A DNA stretch of 37,295 bases from Curtobacterium sp. A7_M15. GTDB taxonomy: Bacteria > Actinomycetota > Actinomycetes > Actinomycetales > Microbacteriaceae. Both the position numbers and the translations under genes were made by a program. The notes under the pieces are model-generated. The model was given only the letters and a program-made list of their open reading frames with translations, searched no databases and was not told the origin of the DNA. Below, piece after piece: positions 26,352 to 37,295 of this stretch. The first letter of the stretch is position 1, and each line of letters begins with the position of its first letter. The stretch covers positions 1 through 37,295 of the forward strand of contig NZ_JAUZED010000024.1 in the NCBI RefSeq assembly GCF_030705415.1. Reading direction: 5' to 3'.

Positions 26352-27485
26352 CTACGCCGCCACGACCTCTTCCTCCTCGAGGGCAGTGACCTCGCGCTCG
26401 CGGGCGATGCGGGCCCGGCGTGCGACGAGACCGTGCACGACGACGCAGAGCAGCACCGCCGCGGCGAGCCACAGTGCCAGGACGAGCGACGAGCGACCGA
26501 GCGAGGCGCCCGGGAAGTACTGCAGGTCCTGCGCTGCCTGCAGCCAGGCGGCGCCGCTCCAGAACGTGTTGAGGCCGGCGAAGAACCCCGGCTGGAACGC
26601 CGGCTGGAAGATGCCGCCGGACGACGTGAAGTTCAGCATCACGAACAGCATCGCGAGGATCGGCGTCGTCCACCGGCCGAGCAGCGGGTGGAGTCCCACG
26701 CCGAGCGCGACGATGATGGCGTCGTACATCCACGCGAACAGGAAGATCTCCCACCGGTTCGCCGTGATGATCCCGTACAGCGGACCGGCGATGAGGATGC
26801 CGATCCCCGCGACGATCCCGGCCGTCACGAGCCCGATGGCGGCGGTCCAGAGCGGCCGCAGTCGGGTGGCGAAGGCGGCCACCGCGATCGCGGACGCGTA
26901 GCCGCCGACGCTGAGGGCGACGAGCAGGAAGAACAGGCCCTGCCCGGTGGTGTCCTCGTCGCCGGAGGGCACGACGTCCTGCACCGTGAACGGCAGGTGC
27001 GCCCGGTACGCGATGGGCATGAAGATCTTCTGGGCGGCGGTCGCGGTGGTCTCCGACGCCGCGGTCGAGACGTACAGCGTCGCGCCCGTGGCCGTCGGCG
27101 CGTACACGGCGGCGAGGTCGCGGTCGCGGACCTGACGCTCGGCCTCGGCGGTCGACGGCACGACGTGCGCGACGAGCGCACCGTCGGACTGGTCCGTGAC
27201 GGTCTGCGCGAACACCTGGGTCGCCGCACCCTGACCCACGATGCCGACGGGGAGGTCGTGCGGCGTGGGCGCGTGGAAGGCGCCGAGGTAGGCGAGACCC
27301 ATGCCGACGGCGAGGAAGAGGGGCACGAGGATGTGCGAGCCGAAGCTCAGCACGGTGCGACCGAGGCCCTGCGGGCGGAGCACCGAGGGGTCGTTCGGCC
27401 GGCGTGGGGCACGGGATGCCCGAGGTGCGGCGTGCGAGTGCGGGTGGTCGGGGGTGGTGTGCACGTGCGACGTCGTCGTCGTCAT
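26352..27485 (-). CDS. DUF3533 / YhgE-Pip-like membrane protein
   Basis: 377 aa. Layout: His-rich cytoplasmic N-terminus (HVHTTPDHPHSHAAP), one membrane helix (about 52-75, ILVPLFLAVGMGLAYLGAF), an outside domain of ~120 residues, then about five membrane helices and a Glu-rich C-terminus (EEEEVVAA). This matches the DUF3533/ABC-2-like membrane proteins related to YhgE/Pip, often beside TetR or MarR regulators; their substrate is unknown. No regulator gene adjoins here. The ATG at 27485 is chosen because homology begins after it; its Shine-Dalgarno is poor. Palindromes at 27523-27566 lie just upstream and probably control it. Confidence 0.8.
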   Translation of the reverse strand: MTTTTSHVHTTPDHPHSHAAPRASRAPRRPNDPSVLRPQGLGRTVLSFGSHILVPLFLAVGMGLAYLGAFHAPTPHDLPVGIVGQGAATQVFAQTVTDQSDGALVAHVVPSTAEAERQVRDRDLAAVYAPTATGATLYVSTAASETTATAAQKIFMPIAYRAHLPFTVQDVVPSGDEDTTGQGLFFLLVALSVGGYASAIAVAAFATRLRPLWTAAIGLVTAGIVAGIGILIAGPLYGIITANRWEIFLFAWMYDAIIVALGVGLHPLLGRWTTPILAMLFVMLNFTSSGGIFQPAFQPGFFAGLNTFWSGAAWLQAAQDLQYFPGASLGRSSLVLALWLAAAVLLCVVVHGLVARRARIAREREVTALEEEEVVAA

Positions 27486-27521
27486 GGGGGAGGACGGAGC
27501 GTCGACGGCGGGGGTCGGCGC

Positions 27522-27566
27522 AAAGTTGTACTTTGCAACTTCAGACACGGAGGGCAACTGTACAAC
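27522..27566 (-). promoter_or_regulatory. Overlapping palindromes upstream of the DUF3533-like gene
   Basis: AAGTTG-n7-CAACTT (27523-27541), AAAGT-n3-ACTTT (27522-27534), and GTTGTAC (27525-27531) facing GTACAAC (27560-27566). The stretch is AT-rich in a very GC-rich genome and 37-80 nt before the start. This is what a TetR- or MarR-type operator looks like, though no such regulator is encoded nearby. Confidence 0.55.
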
Positions 27567-27626
27567 GCCGATGCGCACCTGTCGACCCGGGTGCTGACGC
27601 GCACGGTGCGAGGTCGGCCTCCGAGT

Positions 27627-27687
27627 GTGCGAGGTTCCGCGCGCCGTGGGAGCGCTCCGGCGTCCCACCGCGCTCGGAACCTCGCAC
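27627..27687 (-). terminator. 25-bp-arm hairpin after rsgA
   Basis: Arms 27627-27651 and 27663-27687 pair over 25 positions with only two mismatches, around an 11-nt loop. The outer part is GTGCGAGGTTCCG facing CGGAACCTCGCAC. It starts 30 nt past the rsgA stop and most likely ends the aroA-rsgA transcript. GTGCGAGGT also occurs alone at 27606-27614. Confidence 0.75.
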
Positions 27688-27717
27688 GCTGCGGTGCGGC
27701 CGGCGCGGCGCGGTCCG

Positions 27718-28764
27718 CTACTCCGTGCCCGGGTCCTCCGCGCCCATGCCCGTCAGCAGCGCCCGGAACGAGTCGAGCCGCTCGACACCGGTCGGTCCGA
27801 GCTCACCGTCATGCACCCGGTCGACGATCTCCCAGTCGTGCGCCTCGTCGAGGGGGATCCCGTCGGCCGGTTCGCGGACCGGCACCGCATGCGACGCGAA
27901 GGCCCGGAAGACGTTCGCCGGGTCGACGTGCCCGAGGCCGAAGGACCGGACGCCCGGTGTGTCGATGATCCAGCCGCCGTCCCGCACCTGCAGCGCGATC
28001 GACGACGACGAGGTGTGCCGCCCCCGGCCCGTGACCGAGTTGACGACTCCGGTCGCCCGGGAGGACCCCGTCAGCGCGTTCACGAGGGTCGACTTCCCGA
28101 CGCCCGAGTGCCCGACGGTCACGGTCACCTTGTCGTCGAGGATTTCGTGGAGGGCGTCGAACGGCACGTCGTCCGAGCGGCTCGTCACGATGCGGAGGTC
28201 GAGGCAGGCGAAGTGCGCGAGGAACGCCGTGGGGTCGGCGAGGTCGGTCTTCGTGATGCAGAGGATCGGGTCGAGCCCGGCGTCGAACGCCGCCACGAGG
28301 TACCGGTCGATCAACCGGGTGCGCGGCTCGGGGTCCGCGGCGGCCACGACGATGAGCATCTGGTCGGCGTTCGCCACGATCACGCGCTCGACCTCGTCGG
28401 TGTCGTCGGCACTGCGGCGCAGCAGCGTGGTGCGCTCGGCGACCTTCACGATCCGCGCGAGGGACCCCGGCTCGCCGGAGACGTCGCCGACGAGGTGGAC
28501 GGTGTCGCCGGTGACGACGGACTTCTTCCCGAGCTCACGGGCCTTCGTCGCCGTGATGACCCGGTCCCCGACCAGCACGCCGAAGCGCCCACGGTCGACG
28601 TTCGTCACCCACCCGGTGGGGGCGTCGTCGTACGTCGGGCGGACCTTCGTCCGGGGGCGGTTGCCCTTCGGGTTCGGCCGGACACGGACACTCGACTCGT
28701 CGTACTGCCCGTACGGCTCGTCCGCGTCGGAGTCGTCGCCGTCGACGTCGTCCCACCAGCTCAT
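27718..28764 (-). CDS. rsgA: Ribosome small-subunit-dependent GTPase RsgA
   Basis: Circularly permuted GTPase that checks late 30S ribosome maturation. 348 aa. After an acidic N-terminus comes an OB-fold (about 45-110), then the G-motifs in permuted order: TKTD (G4), GHSGVGKST (G1, Lys224), and DTPG (G3). The C-terminal domain usually binds zinc through Cys/His; after DTPGVRSFGLGH no cysteine is visible here, so the site seems lost or replaced. The ATG at 28764 lies 4 nt after the aroA stop, so the genes are cotranscribed. A strong hairpin follows. Confidence 0.94.
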   Translation of the reverse strand: MSWWDDVDGDDSDADEPYGQYDESSVRVRPNPKGNRPRTKVRPTYDDAPTGWVTNVDRGRFGVLVGDRVITATKARELGKKSVVTGDTVHLVGDVSGEPGSLARIVKVAERTTLLRRSADDTDEVERVIVANADQMLIVVAAADPEPRTRLIDRYLVAAFDAGLDPILCITKTDLADPTAFLAHFACLDLRIVTSRSDDVPFDALHEILDDKVTVTVGHSGVGKSTLVNALTGSSRATGVVNSVTGRGRHTSSSSIALQVRDGGWIIDTPGVRSFGLGHVDPANVFRAFASHAVPVREPADGIPLDEAHDWEIVDRVHDGELGPTGVERLDSFRALLTGMGAEDPGTE

Positions 28765-28768
28765 CGCG

Positions 28769-30130
28769 TCAGGCCCCCGCGTCCCCGGTCGCGACCAGTG
28801 CCGCCCACAGCTCGGGGAACTGCGGCAGGGTCTTCGCGGTCGAGCCGATGTCGTCGACGGCGACGCCGTCGACGACGAGACCCACGACGGCACCCGCCGT
28901 CGCCATCCGGTGGTCGTCGTACGCGGCCCAGTCGCCGCCGTGGAGTGCGGCAGGCTCGATGCGGAGGCCGTCGTCGAGTTCGTGCACCGCGCCTCCTGAG
29001 CGGTTGACGTCCGCCGCGAGCGCGGCGAGCCGGTCCGTCTCGTGCCCCCGCAGGTGCTCGATCCCGCTGATCTCGGACGGGCCGTCGGCCAGGGCCGCCA
29101 ACGCGACGAGTGCCGGGGCGAGCTCGCCGCCGCGGCTCAGGTCGAGTTCGAGACCCGGGAGGGAGGCGCCACCCCGGACCCCGACGCCGCCGTCGAAGAC
29201 GAGGTCGTCACCGTCCCGCGTCACGGTCGCGCCCCACAGGGGGAGGAGCCGTTCGAGGTCGGCACCGACCTGCGTCGTCTCGGTCGGCCAGGTGCGGATG
29301 CGGACGGTGCCGCCGGCGACGAGCGCGGCGACGGCGAACGGCGCCGCGTTCGACAGGTCGGGTTCGATGGTGACGTCGCGAGCGGCGATCGGGCCGGGGT
29401 GCACGACCCACTCGCCGATCGCCGGCTCGTCGACCCGGACGCCGCGGGCGCGGAGGGCGGCGACGGTCATCTCGATGTGCGGCATGCTCGGCAGGCGCTC
29501 GCCGACGTGCGTGAGGTGCAGGCCCTCGTCGAAGCGCGGGGCGGAGAGCAGGAGCCCGGAGACGAACTGCGACGAGGCGGACGCGTCGATCGACAGTGAT
29601 CCGCCGCGGACCGCACCGGTGCCGGTGAACGAGAAGGGCATCGCCCCGTCGCCGTCGTCGGTGACGTCCACGCCGAGGTCGACGAGTGCCCGGATGATCG
29701 CGTGCATCGGCCGTTTCCGGGCGTAGGGGTCGCCGTCGATCGTGACCGGCCCGACCGCGAGTGCGGCGAGCGGCGGCAGGAAGCGCATCACGGTGCCGGC
29801 GAGACCGCAGTCCACCCGGACGCCGCCGTGCATCGGCGCCGGCGTGATCCGGAGGTCGGGACCGTAGGGGTTCGGCGTCGTCCCGGGGGCGGCGGGGACC
29901 TCGTCGACGCCGACGCCGAGCTGCCGGAGTGCCTCGACCATGAGCGCCGAGTCACGCGAGTGCAACGGCAGCCGGATGGTCGACGGGCCGTCGGCGAGGG
30001 CGGCGAGCACGAGTTCGCGGTTGGTGAGCGACTTCGACCCGGGCAGCGACACGTCGCCGCGCAGCGGACCCCGCGCGAGCGGGGCGATCCAGGGCTCGGT
30101 CCGGGACTGGGAATGCGTCGTGACTGCCAT
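28769..30130 (-). CDS. aroA: 3-phosphoshikimate 1-carboxyvinyltransferase (EPSP synthase)
   Basis: Condenses shikimate 3-phosphate with phosphoenolpyruvate in chorismate synthesis. 453 aa. Motifs: [17 protein letters not shown] near residue 28 (substrate-binding Lys and Arg), [17 protein letters not shown] about residue 105, [12 protein letters not shown], and the C-terminal [14 protein letters not shown]. The second motif reads GLAGT where many enzymes have GNAGT, as is usual for actinobacterial AroA. The ATG at 30130 is supported by TACCCT (minus strand 30145-30140) 9 nt upstream. It is divergent from sigH (126 bp between starts) and followed by rsgA. Confidence 0.96.
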   Translation of the reverse strand: MAVTTHSQSRTEPWIAPLARGPLRGDVSLPGSKSLTNRELVLAALADGPSTIRLPLHSRDSALMVEALRQLGVGVDEVPAAPGTTPNPYGPDLRITPAPMHGGVRVDCGLAGTVMRFLPPLAALAVGPVTIDGDPYARKRPMHAIIRALVDLGVDVTDDGDGAMPFSFTGTGAVRGGSLSIDASASSQFVSGLLLSAPRFDEGLHLTHVGERLPSMPHIEMTVAALRARGVRVDEPAIGEWVVHPGPIAARDVTIEPDLSNAAPFAVAALVAGGTVRIRTWPTETTQVGADLERLLPLWGATVTRDGDDLVFDGGVGVRGGASLPGLELDLSRGGELAPALVALAALADGPSEISGIEHLRGHETDRLAALAADVNRSGGAVHELDDGLRIEPAALHGGDWAAYDDHRMATAGAVVGLVVDGVAVDDIGSTAKTLPQFPELWAALVATGDAGA

Positions 30131-30139
30131 CGGTTCACA

Positions 30140-30145
30140 AGGGTA
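30140..30145 (-). promoter_or_regulatory. Predicted -10 element of aroA-rsgA (leaderless)
   Basis: TACCCT on the minus strand ends 9 nt before the aroA ATG. There is no Shine-Dalgarno between them. Confidence 0.5.
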
Positions 30146-30242
30146 CTGAACGCACCGGGAGGATCAGTGGCGACAGCGACACTCGTACGACCGCGGACGG
30201 CTCTGCCCGCCGTGCCGACGACCCTCGGGGGTGCCGTCGGCC

Positions 30243-30248
30243 TAGACT
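30243..30248 (+). promoter_or_regulatory. Predicted -10 element of sigH (leaderless)
   Basis: TAGACT ends 8 nt before the sigH ATG. A GCCGACG/CGTCGGC dyad (30214-30220 with 30235-30241) lies immediately upstream and could bind a regulator. I see no convincing SigH-type promoter (GGAA and GTT boxes) in this 126-bp gap. Confidence 0.5.
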
Positions 30249-30256
30249 CGACGGCG

Positions 30257-31048
30257 ATGACGACCGACGAACCGCACGCAGCACCGCACGACCTGGTCGA
30301 GGAGACCGAGGCGCAGCTCGACGCGGTCTCGGAAGAGGCCGAACTGCGCGACGAGTCGGGCGCCGACACCGACGTCGACGTGGTGGACGCGAAGACGGTC
30401 TCCGAGGGCGAGCTCCGGTCCCTCTTCGAGGACCAGGCGCTGCCGTTCATGGACCAGCTCTACGGTGCCGCGATGCGGATGACCCGCAACCCGGCCGACG
30501 CCTCGGACCTCGTGCAGGAGACCTTCGTCAAGGCCTTCGCCGCGTTCCGCCAGTTCAAGCAGGGCACGAACCTGAAGGCCTGGCTGTACCGCATCCTGAC
30601 GAACACGTTCATCAACACGTACCGCAAGAACCAGCGCAACCCGTACCAGGGCACGATCGACGAGCTCGAGGACTGGCAGCTCGGCGGCGCGGAGAGCGTG
30701 ACGCAGTCGATCTCGGCGCGCTCCGCCGAGGCCGACGCCATCGACCACCTGCCGTCCTCCGCCGTGAAGGACGCGCTGCAGGCCATCCCCGAGGACTTCC
30801 GGATGGCCGTCTACTTCGCCGATGTCGAGGGGTTCTCCTACCAGGAGATCGCCGACATCATGAAGACACCCGTGGGGACGGTCATGAGCCGCCTCCACCG
30901 TGGTCGCCGGCTCCTGCGCGGGCTCCTGGCGGACCACGCACGTGAGACCGGCATCGTCCCGGACGCAGCGTCGACGGCGACGATGCGCGGACGAGGCCGG
31001 AAGGTTGCCGCGGCGTCGAGCCGCGTCGAAGGGAAGGAAGCACGATGA
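30257..31048 (+). CDS. sigH: ECF sigma factor SigH/SigR (thiol-oxidative and heat stress)
   Basis: Group 4 sigma factor of the SigR/SigH type, 263 aa. Region 2 spans about 75-140 ([42 protein letters not shown]); region 4 about 175-230 ([37 protein letters not shown]). About 50 acidic residues precede region 2, more than in the core protein. The ATG at 30257 has TAGACT 8 nt upstream; internal GTGs at 30380 and 30383 could give a shorter form but lack ribosome-binding sites. The stop overlaps rsrA by 4 bp, the known arrangement for a sigma factor and its redox-sensing anti-sigma. Confidence 0.93.
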   Translation: MTTDEPHAAPHDLVEETEAQLDAVSEEAELRDESGADTDVDVVDAKTVSEGELRSLFEDQALPFMDQLYGAAMRMTRNPADASDLVQETFVKAFAAFRQFKQGTNLKAWLYRILTNTFINTYRKNQRNPYQGTIDELEDWQLGGAESVTQSISARSAEADAIDHLPSSAVKDALQAIPEDFRMAVYFADVEGFSYQEIADIMKTPVGTVMSRLHRGRRLLRGLLADHARETGIVPDAASTATMRGRGRKVAAASSRVEGKEAR

Positions 31049-31287
31049 GCGGCTGCGACTGCTCGAAGGCGAAGGCCGAGCTCGAGGAGTTCCTGCACGG
31101 GGAGCTCTGCCGCGAGGACGCGGCGGACATCCGTGAGCACATGGACGACTGCGAGGACTGCACGACCGAGCACCGCGTCGGCGTCGTCCTCATCGAGACG
31201 GTCCGTCGTGCGTGCAAGGAGACGGCACCCGAGGAGCTCCGTACCGAGATCCTCGCCCGCATCCGGCTGGAGCAGGCCACGCACTGA
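31045..31287 (+). CDS. rsrA: Zinc-binding redox anti-sigma factor RsrA/RshA
   Basis: 80 aa. Carries the ZAS-family motif HMDDCEDC (His32, Cys36, Cys39), which holds Zn together with an N-terminal cysteine; Cys4, Cys6 and Cys22 are candidates, and Cys57 is extra. In the family, disulfide stress oxidises the cysteines, Zn leaves and SigH/SigR is freed. The ATG overlaps the sigH stop (ATGA), so the two proteins are made in step. About 66 nt follow before the GNAT gene, which has its own promoter-like hexamer. Confidence 0.93.
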   Translation: MSGCDCSKAKAELEEFLHGELCREDAADIREHMDDCEDCTTEHRVGVVLIETVRRACKETAPEELRTEILARIRLEQATH

Positions 31288-31340
31288 CCGTCGTGTCATG
31301 AGCGTCCTGGCAGGCGTCGTCACACGGACGGGGCTGTCGG

Positions 31341-31346
31341 TAGTGT
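31341..31346 (+). promoter_or_regulatory. Predicted -10 element of the GNAT gene (leaderless)
   Basis: TAGTGT ends 7 nt before the ATG at 31354. No Shine-Dalgarno fits between them. Confidence 0.45.
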
Positions 31347-31353
31347 CGCGGGC

Positions 31354-31794
31354 ATGACCCTCTCCGTCGAGTCGATCACCACCTGGTCCGACACGGACGT
31401 CGCCGACGTCGCCGCCCTCGTCCGACTGCTCGGCCACGAGGTCGACGACGAGGCGATGCGCTCCCGCCTCGAGCGGCTCACGCCCGAGGCCGGGCACCGC
31501 ACGTGGGTGGTGCGCGACGACGACGGTCGTGCGATCGCGGTCGCCGGTGCGCAGGTCACGTGGGCGTACGCGAGCGACGAGCCGACGGCGCAGCTGCTGC
31601 TGATGGTCGTCGACGAACGGGCCAGGAGGCTCGGCACGGGTTCGGCGCTCATCGGCACGTTCGAAGCATGGGCGGTCGAGCAGGGCGCGCGTCGCCTCAG
31701 CGCCGTCAGCGCGGCGGCGACGGACAGCGCGCACCGGTTCTACCAGAAGCGCGGGTACCACGACGCCGGGGTGCGCTACACGAAGATCGCGTAG
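31354..31794 (+). CDS. GNAT-family N-acetyltransferase
   Basis: 146 aa, a single GNAT domain. AQLLLMVVDERARRLGTGSALIGTFEAWA contains the acetyl-CoA-binding motif A with (R/Q)xxGxG/A in modified form (RRLGTGSAL). The end AHRFYQKRGYHDAGVRYTK is the usual motif B with its FYxKxGY signature. The acetyl acceptor cannot be predicted. It follows sigH-rsrA in the same direction but with its own -10-like hexamer, and it is convergent with kgd (46 nt between stops). Confidence 0.88.
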   Translation: MTLSVESITTWSDTDVADVAALVRLLGHEVDDEAMRSRLERLTPEAGHRTWVVRDDDGRAIAVAGAQVTWAYASDEPTAQLLLMVVDERARRLGTGSALIGTFEAWAVEQGARRLSAVSAAATDSAHRFYQKRGYHDAGVRYTKIA

Positions 31795-31840
31795 GCGCCC
31801 CGGCGTCGTGGGTCGCGCGGCGGGCGTCGGGCGTCAGGCG

Positions 31841-35596
<3,756 letters not shown>

Positions 35597-35670
35597 AGCC
35601 GATCGCCCACTCTCCGTCGATAGATGCTCGTGTGTGTCGTGCGCGGCAACCCTGCCCCGCACAGGTGCCA

Positions 35671-35676
35671 AGCCTA
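35671..35676 (-). promoter_or_regulatory. Predicted -10 element of kgd
   Basis: TAGGCT on the minus strand lies 74 nt before the GTG start. It predicts a leader of about 68 nt, unlike the leaderless neighbours. Confidence 0.4.
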
Positions 35677-35717
35677 GCCGTTCGCAGGTGATCGTTCGGT
35701 GTCAGGCGGAGGCGGGT

Positions 35718-35761
35718 CGCGCCTCCCGTCGGGGTGTCGCGCGTGTCGCCCGGGAGGCGCG
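35718..35761. repeat. CGCGCCTCCCG palindrome in the kgd-guaB1 divergent region
   Basis: CGCGCCTCCCG (35718-35728) and its exact complement (35751-35761) enclose 22 nt. It belongs to the same family as the hairpin at 18193-18230. Both neighbours point away from it, so it is not a terminator for either gene. Confidence 0.7.
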
Positions 35762-35795
35762 CCGAGCCGCCCCGACCGGCCACCCTGCGGAGCCG

Positions 35796-35801
35796 TACAG
35801 T
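35796..35801 (+). promoter_or_regulatory. Predicted -10 element of guaB1 (leaderless)
   Basis: TACAGT ends 7 nt before the guaB1 ATG. There is no ribosome-binding site between them. Confidence 0.5.
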
Positions 35802-35808
35802 GGGGCCC

Positions 35809-37248
35809 ATGAGGTTCTACGAGACGCGGCCGACGCACGACCTGACCTACTCCGACGTCTTCCTCGTCCCCAGCCGGTCGGCGGTGACGAGCCGGTTCGA
35901 CGTGGACCTCTCGGCGAACGACGGGTCCGGCGCGACGATCCCGATCGTCAGCGCCAACATGAACTCGGTCACCGGTCCGCGGCTGGCGGCGACGCTCGCC
36001 CGACGCGGCGGTCTGGGCGTCCTGCCGCAGGACATGCACCTGCAGGACCTCGACGCCGCGATCCGCTGGGTCAAGGACCAGCCCGTCGACTTCGACACCG
36101 CCTACGACATGGGCGCGCACACCACCGTCGCCGAGGCCCTCGAGCAGCTCCTCCCCGTCGCCGGGCGGGGCGTGGTCGTCCGCGACGCGTCGGGCGAGTA
36201 CCTCGGCTGCGTGCCCGCAGCGCGCCTCGGCGACGCCGGCCCCGACGCCACGCTCGGCGACCTGCTGCACGGTGCCTCGACGGCGATCGACGCCGAGGAC
36301 GCCGGCACGCCCCGGCACGTGTACGACGTGCTCACCGCGGCGGAGGTGGACTTCGCGCCGGTCGTGCGGCACGGCAAGGTCGTCGGCACGGTCAGCCAGA
36401 CGAGCGCGATCCGCTCCGACATCTACCGGCCCGCGGTCGACGCGTCGGGGCGCCTGCGGGTCGCCGCCGCGATCGGCATCAACGGCGACGTCGCCGCCAA
36501 GGCGCAGGCCCTCGCGGCCGCAGGCGTCGACGTGCTCGTCCTCGACACCGCGCACGGCCACCAGGAGGGCATGCTCCGCGCGCTCCGCACCGTCGCCGCC
36601 CTCGGGCTCGACATCCCGCTCGTCGCGGGCAACGTCGTCACCGCCGATGCCGTCGCACACCTCGTCGACGCCGGCGCGAGCATCGTCAAGGTCGGCGTCG
36701 GACCCGGCGCCATGTGCACGACGCGCATGATGACCGCCGTCGGGCGCCCGCAGTTCTCCGCCGTGCTCGAGACCGCCGCCGCTGCCCGGTCGCTCGGCGC
36801 GCACGTGTGGGCCGACGGTGGCGTCCGGTACCCGCGCGACGTCGCGCTCGCCCTCGCCGCCGGTGCGTCCGCCGTGATGATCGGCTCGTGGTTCGCCGGG
36901 ACGCTCGAGGCGCCGGGTGTCCTGCGCCGCGACGCCGCGGGGAAGGCGTACAAGGAGAGCTGGGGCATGGCGTCGGCGAAGGCCGTCCGGGAGCGCTTCG
37001 AGCGGCTCGACCCGTACGAGCGGGCGCGCAAGGCGCTCTTCGCCGAGGGCATCTCGTCGTCGACGATCTACCTCGACCCGGAGCGCCCGAGCGTCGAGGA
37101 CCTGCTCGACATGATCACCACGGGCGTCCGCAGCTCGGCGACGTACGCCGGAGCGGCTTCCCTCGCCGAGTTCCACGAGCGGGCACTCGTCGGCATCCAG
37201 TCGGCCGCCGGTTACGAGGAGGGCAAGCCGCTCCCCGTGAGCTGGTAG
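35809..37248 (+). CDS. guaB1: GuaB1-family IMP dehydrogenase-related protein (likely GMP reductase)
   Basis: 479 aa, TIM-barrel IMPDH/GMPR family. The N-terminus YSDVFLVPSRSAV and IPIVSANMNSVTG are family motifs; two CBS domains lie at about 95-215; the catalytic loop GVGPGAMCTTRMM holds Cys303; ADGGVRYPRDVALALAAGAS is the phosphate-binding region. The CTTR loop and actinobacterial GuaB1 type differ from true IMPDH (GuaB2). In mycobacteria this class was shown to act as a CBS-containing GMP reductase, so purine interconversion (GMP to IMP) is the best call. The ATG at 35809 has TACAGT 7 nt upstream. Confidence 0.92.
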   Translation: MRFYETRPTHDLTYSDVFLVPSRSAVTSRFDVDLSANDGSGATIPIVSANMNSVTGPRLAATLARRGGLGVLPQDMHLQDLDAAIRWVKDQPVDFDTAYDMGAHTTVAEALEQLLPVAGRGVVVRDASGEYLGCVPAARLGDAGPDATLGDLLHGASTAIDAEDAGTPRHVYDVLTAAEVDFAPVVRHGKVVGTVSQTSAIRSDIYRPAVDASGRLRVAAAIGINGDVAAKAQALAAAGVDVLVLDTAHGHQEGMLRALRTVAALGLDIPLVAGNVVTADAVAHLVDAGASIVKVGVGPGAMCTTRMMTAVGRPQFSAVLETAAAARSLGAHVWADGGVRYPRDVALALAAGASAVMIGSWFAGTLEAPGVLRRDAAGKAYKESWGMASAKAVRERFERLDPYERARKALFAEGISSSTIYLDPERPSVEDLLDMITTGVRSSATYAGAASLAEFHERALVGIQSAAGYEEGKPLPVSW

Positions 37249-37251
37249 CGG

Positions 37252-37268
37252 GGGCCGCGGCGCGGCCC
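37252..37268 (+). terminator. Palindrome after guaB1
   Basis: GGGCCGCG-G-CGCGGCCC is a near-perfect GC palindrome starting 4 nt past the guaB1 stop. A stem of seven pairs with a 3-nt loop is possible. No U-tract follows before the window ends. Confidence 0.5.
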
Positions 37269-37295
37269 GGCGCGGCGGCGACGCGCGCGTCGCGA

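Noticed and set aside
31795..31840. tRNA or small RNA between GNAT and kgd
   Set aside because: Only 46 nt of GGCGTC-rich direct repeats without a cloverleaf; the window contains no tRNA other than the tRNA-like part of tmRNA that I can recognise.

Overview
The window reads as chromosomal DNA of a high-GC actinobacterium of the family Microbacteriaceae, most like Curtobacterium or a close relative. This rests on gene content: GlgE-type glucan synthesis, the fused 2-oxoglutarate decarboxylase/dehydrogenase Kgd, the SigH/RsrA redox pair, a tmRNA tag reading ANSKRTDFALAA, GuaB1 and FtsEX-SmpB-ssrA. It also rests on very strong G/C third-position codon use and many GTG/TTG starts. No phage, plasmid, CRISPR or insertion-sequence genes are visible; almost all genes are housekeeping or ordinary accessory metabolism.

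Layout. (1) 46-6917, minus strand: a glycogen block, glgX then glgE-glgB, the last two overlapping by 4 bp. (2) 6977-8140: a plus-strand cysteine desulfurase, divergent from glgX. (3) 8383-12565, plus strand: prfB, ftsE-ftsX (4-bp overlap), smpB and ssrA, i.e. translation termination, divisome and ribosome rescue. (4) 12722-15313, plus strand: an unrecognised protein with a Pro-Glu repeat and a lysine-rich tail, then an APC-family permease. (5) 15342-18041, minus strand: metY followed by an NtaA/SnaA-type flavin monooxygenase, probably sulfur scavenging. (6) 18237-24829, minus strand: a frameshifted Nudix gene, an M50-like membrane metallopeptidase, a candidate small membrane ORF, glmS, and a large LAL-type LuxR regulator. 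(7) 25549-30130, minus strand: hisN-like phosphatase, a DUF3533/YhgE-Pip-like membrane protein, and rsgA downstream of aroA. (8) 30257-31794, plus strand: sigH-rsrA and a GNAT acetyltransferase. (9) kgd (minus), then guaB1 (plus) at the right end.

The most interesting signals lie between the genes. At least nine starts (glgX, glgE, prfB, ftsE, hisN, aroA, sigH, GNAT, guaB1) have a TAnnnT hexamer exactly 7-9 nt upstream and no Shine-Dalgarno, which predicts leaderless mRNAs. Two copies of a long composite palindromic element lie at 18826-18940 and 25383-25526 in opposite orientation. A second palindrome family is built on CGCGCCTCC. Two long homopolymeric G/C tracts (about 8261-8323 and 22023-22110) sit where hairpins would be expected, and may be damaged consensus or contig joins.

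I did not find a clearly new multi-gene system. The best candidates for undescribed biology are the composite repeat, the lysine-tailed protein after the tmRNA, and the orphan LuxR regulator with an altered Walker A motif.
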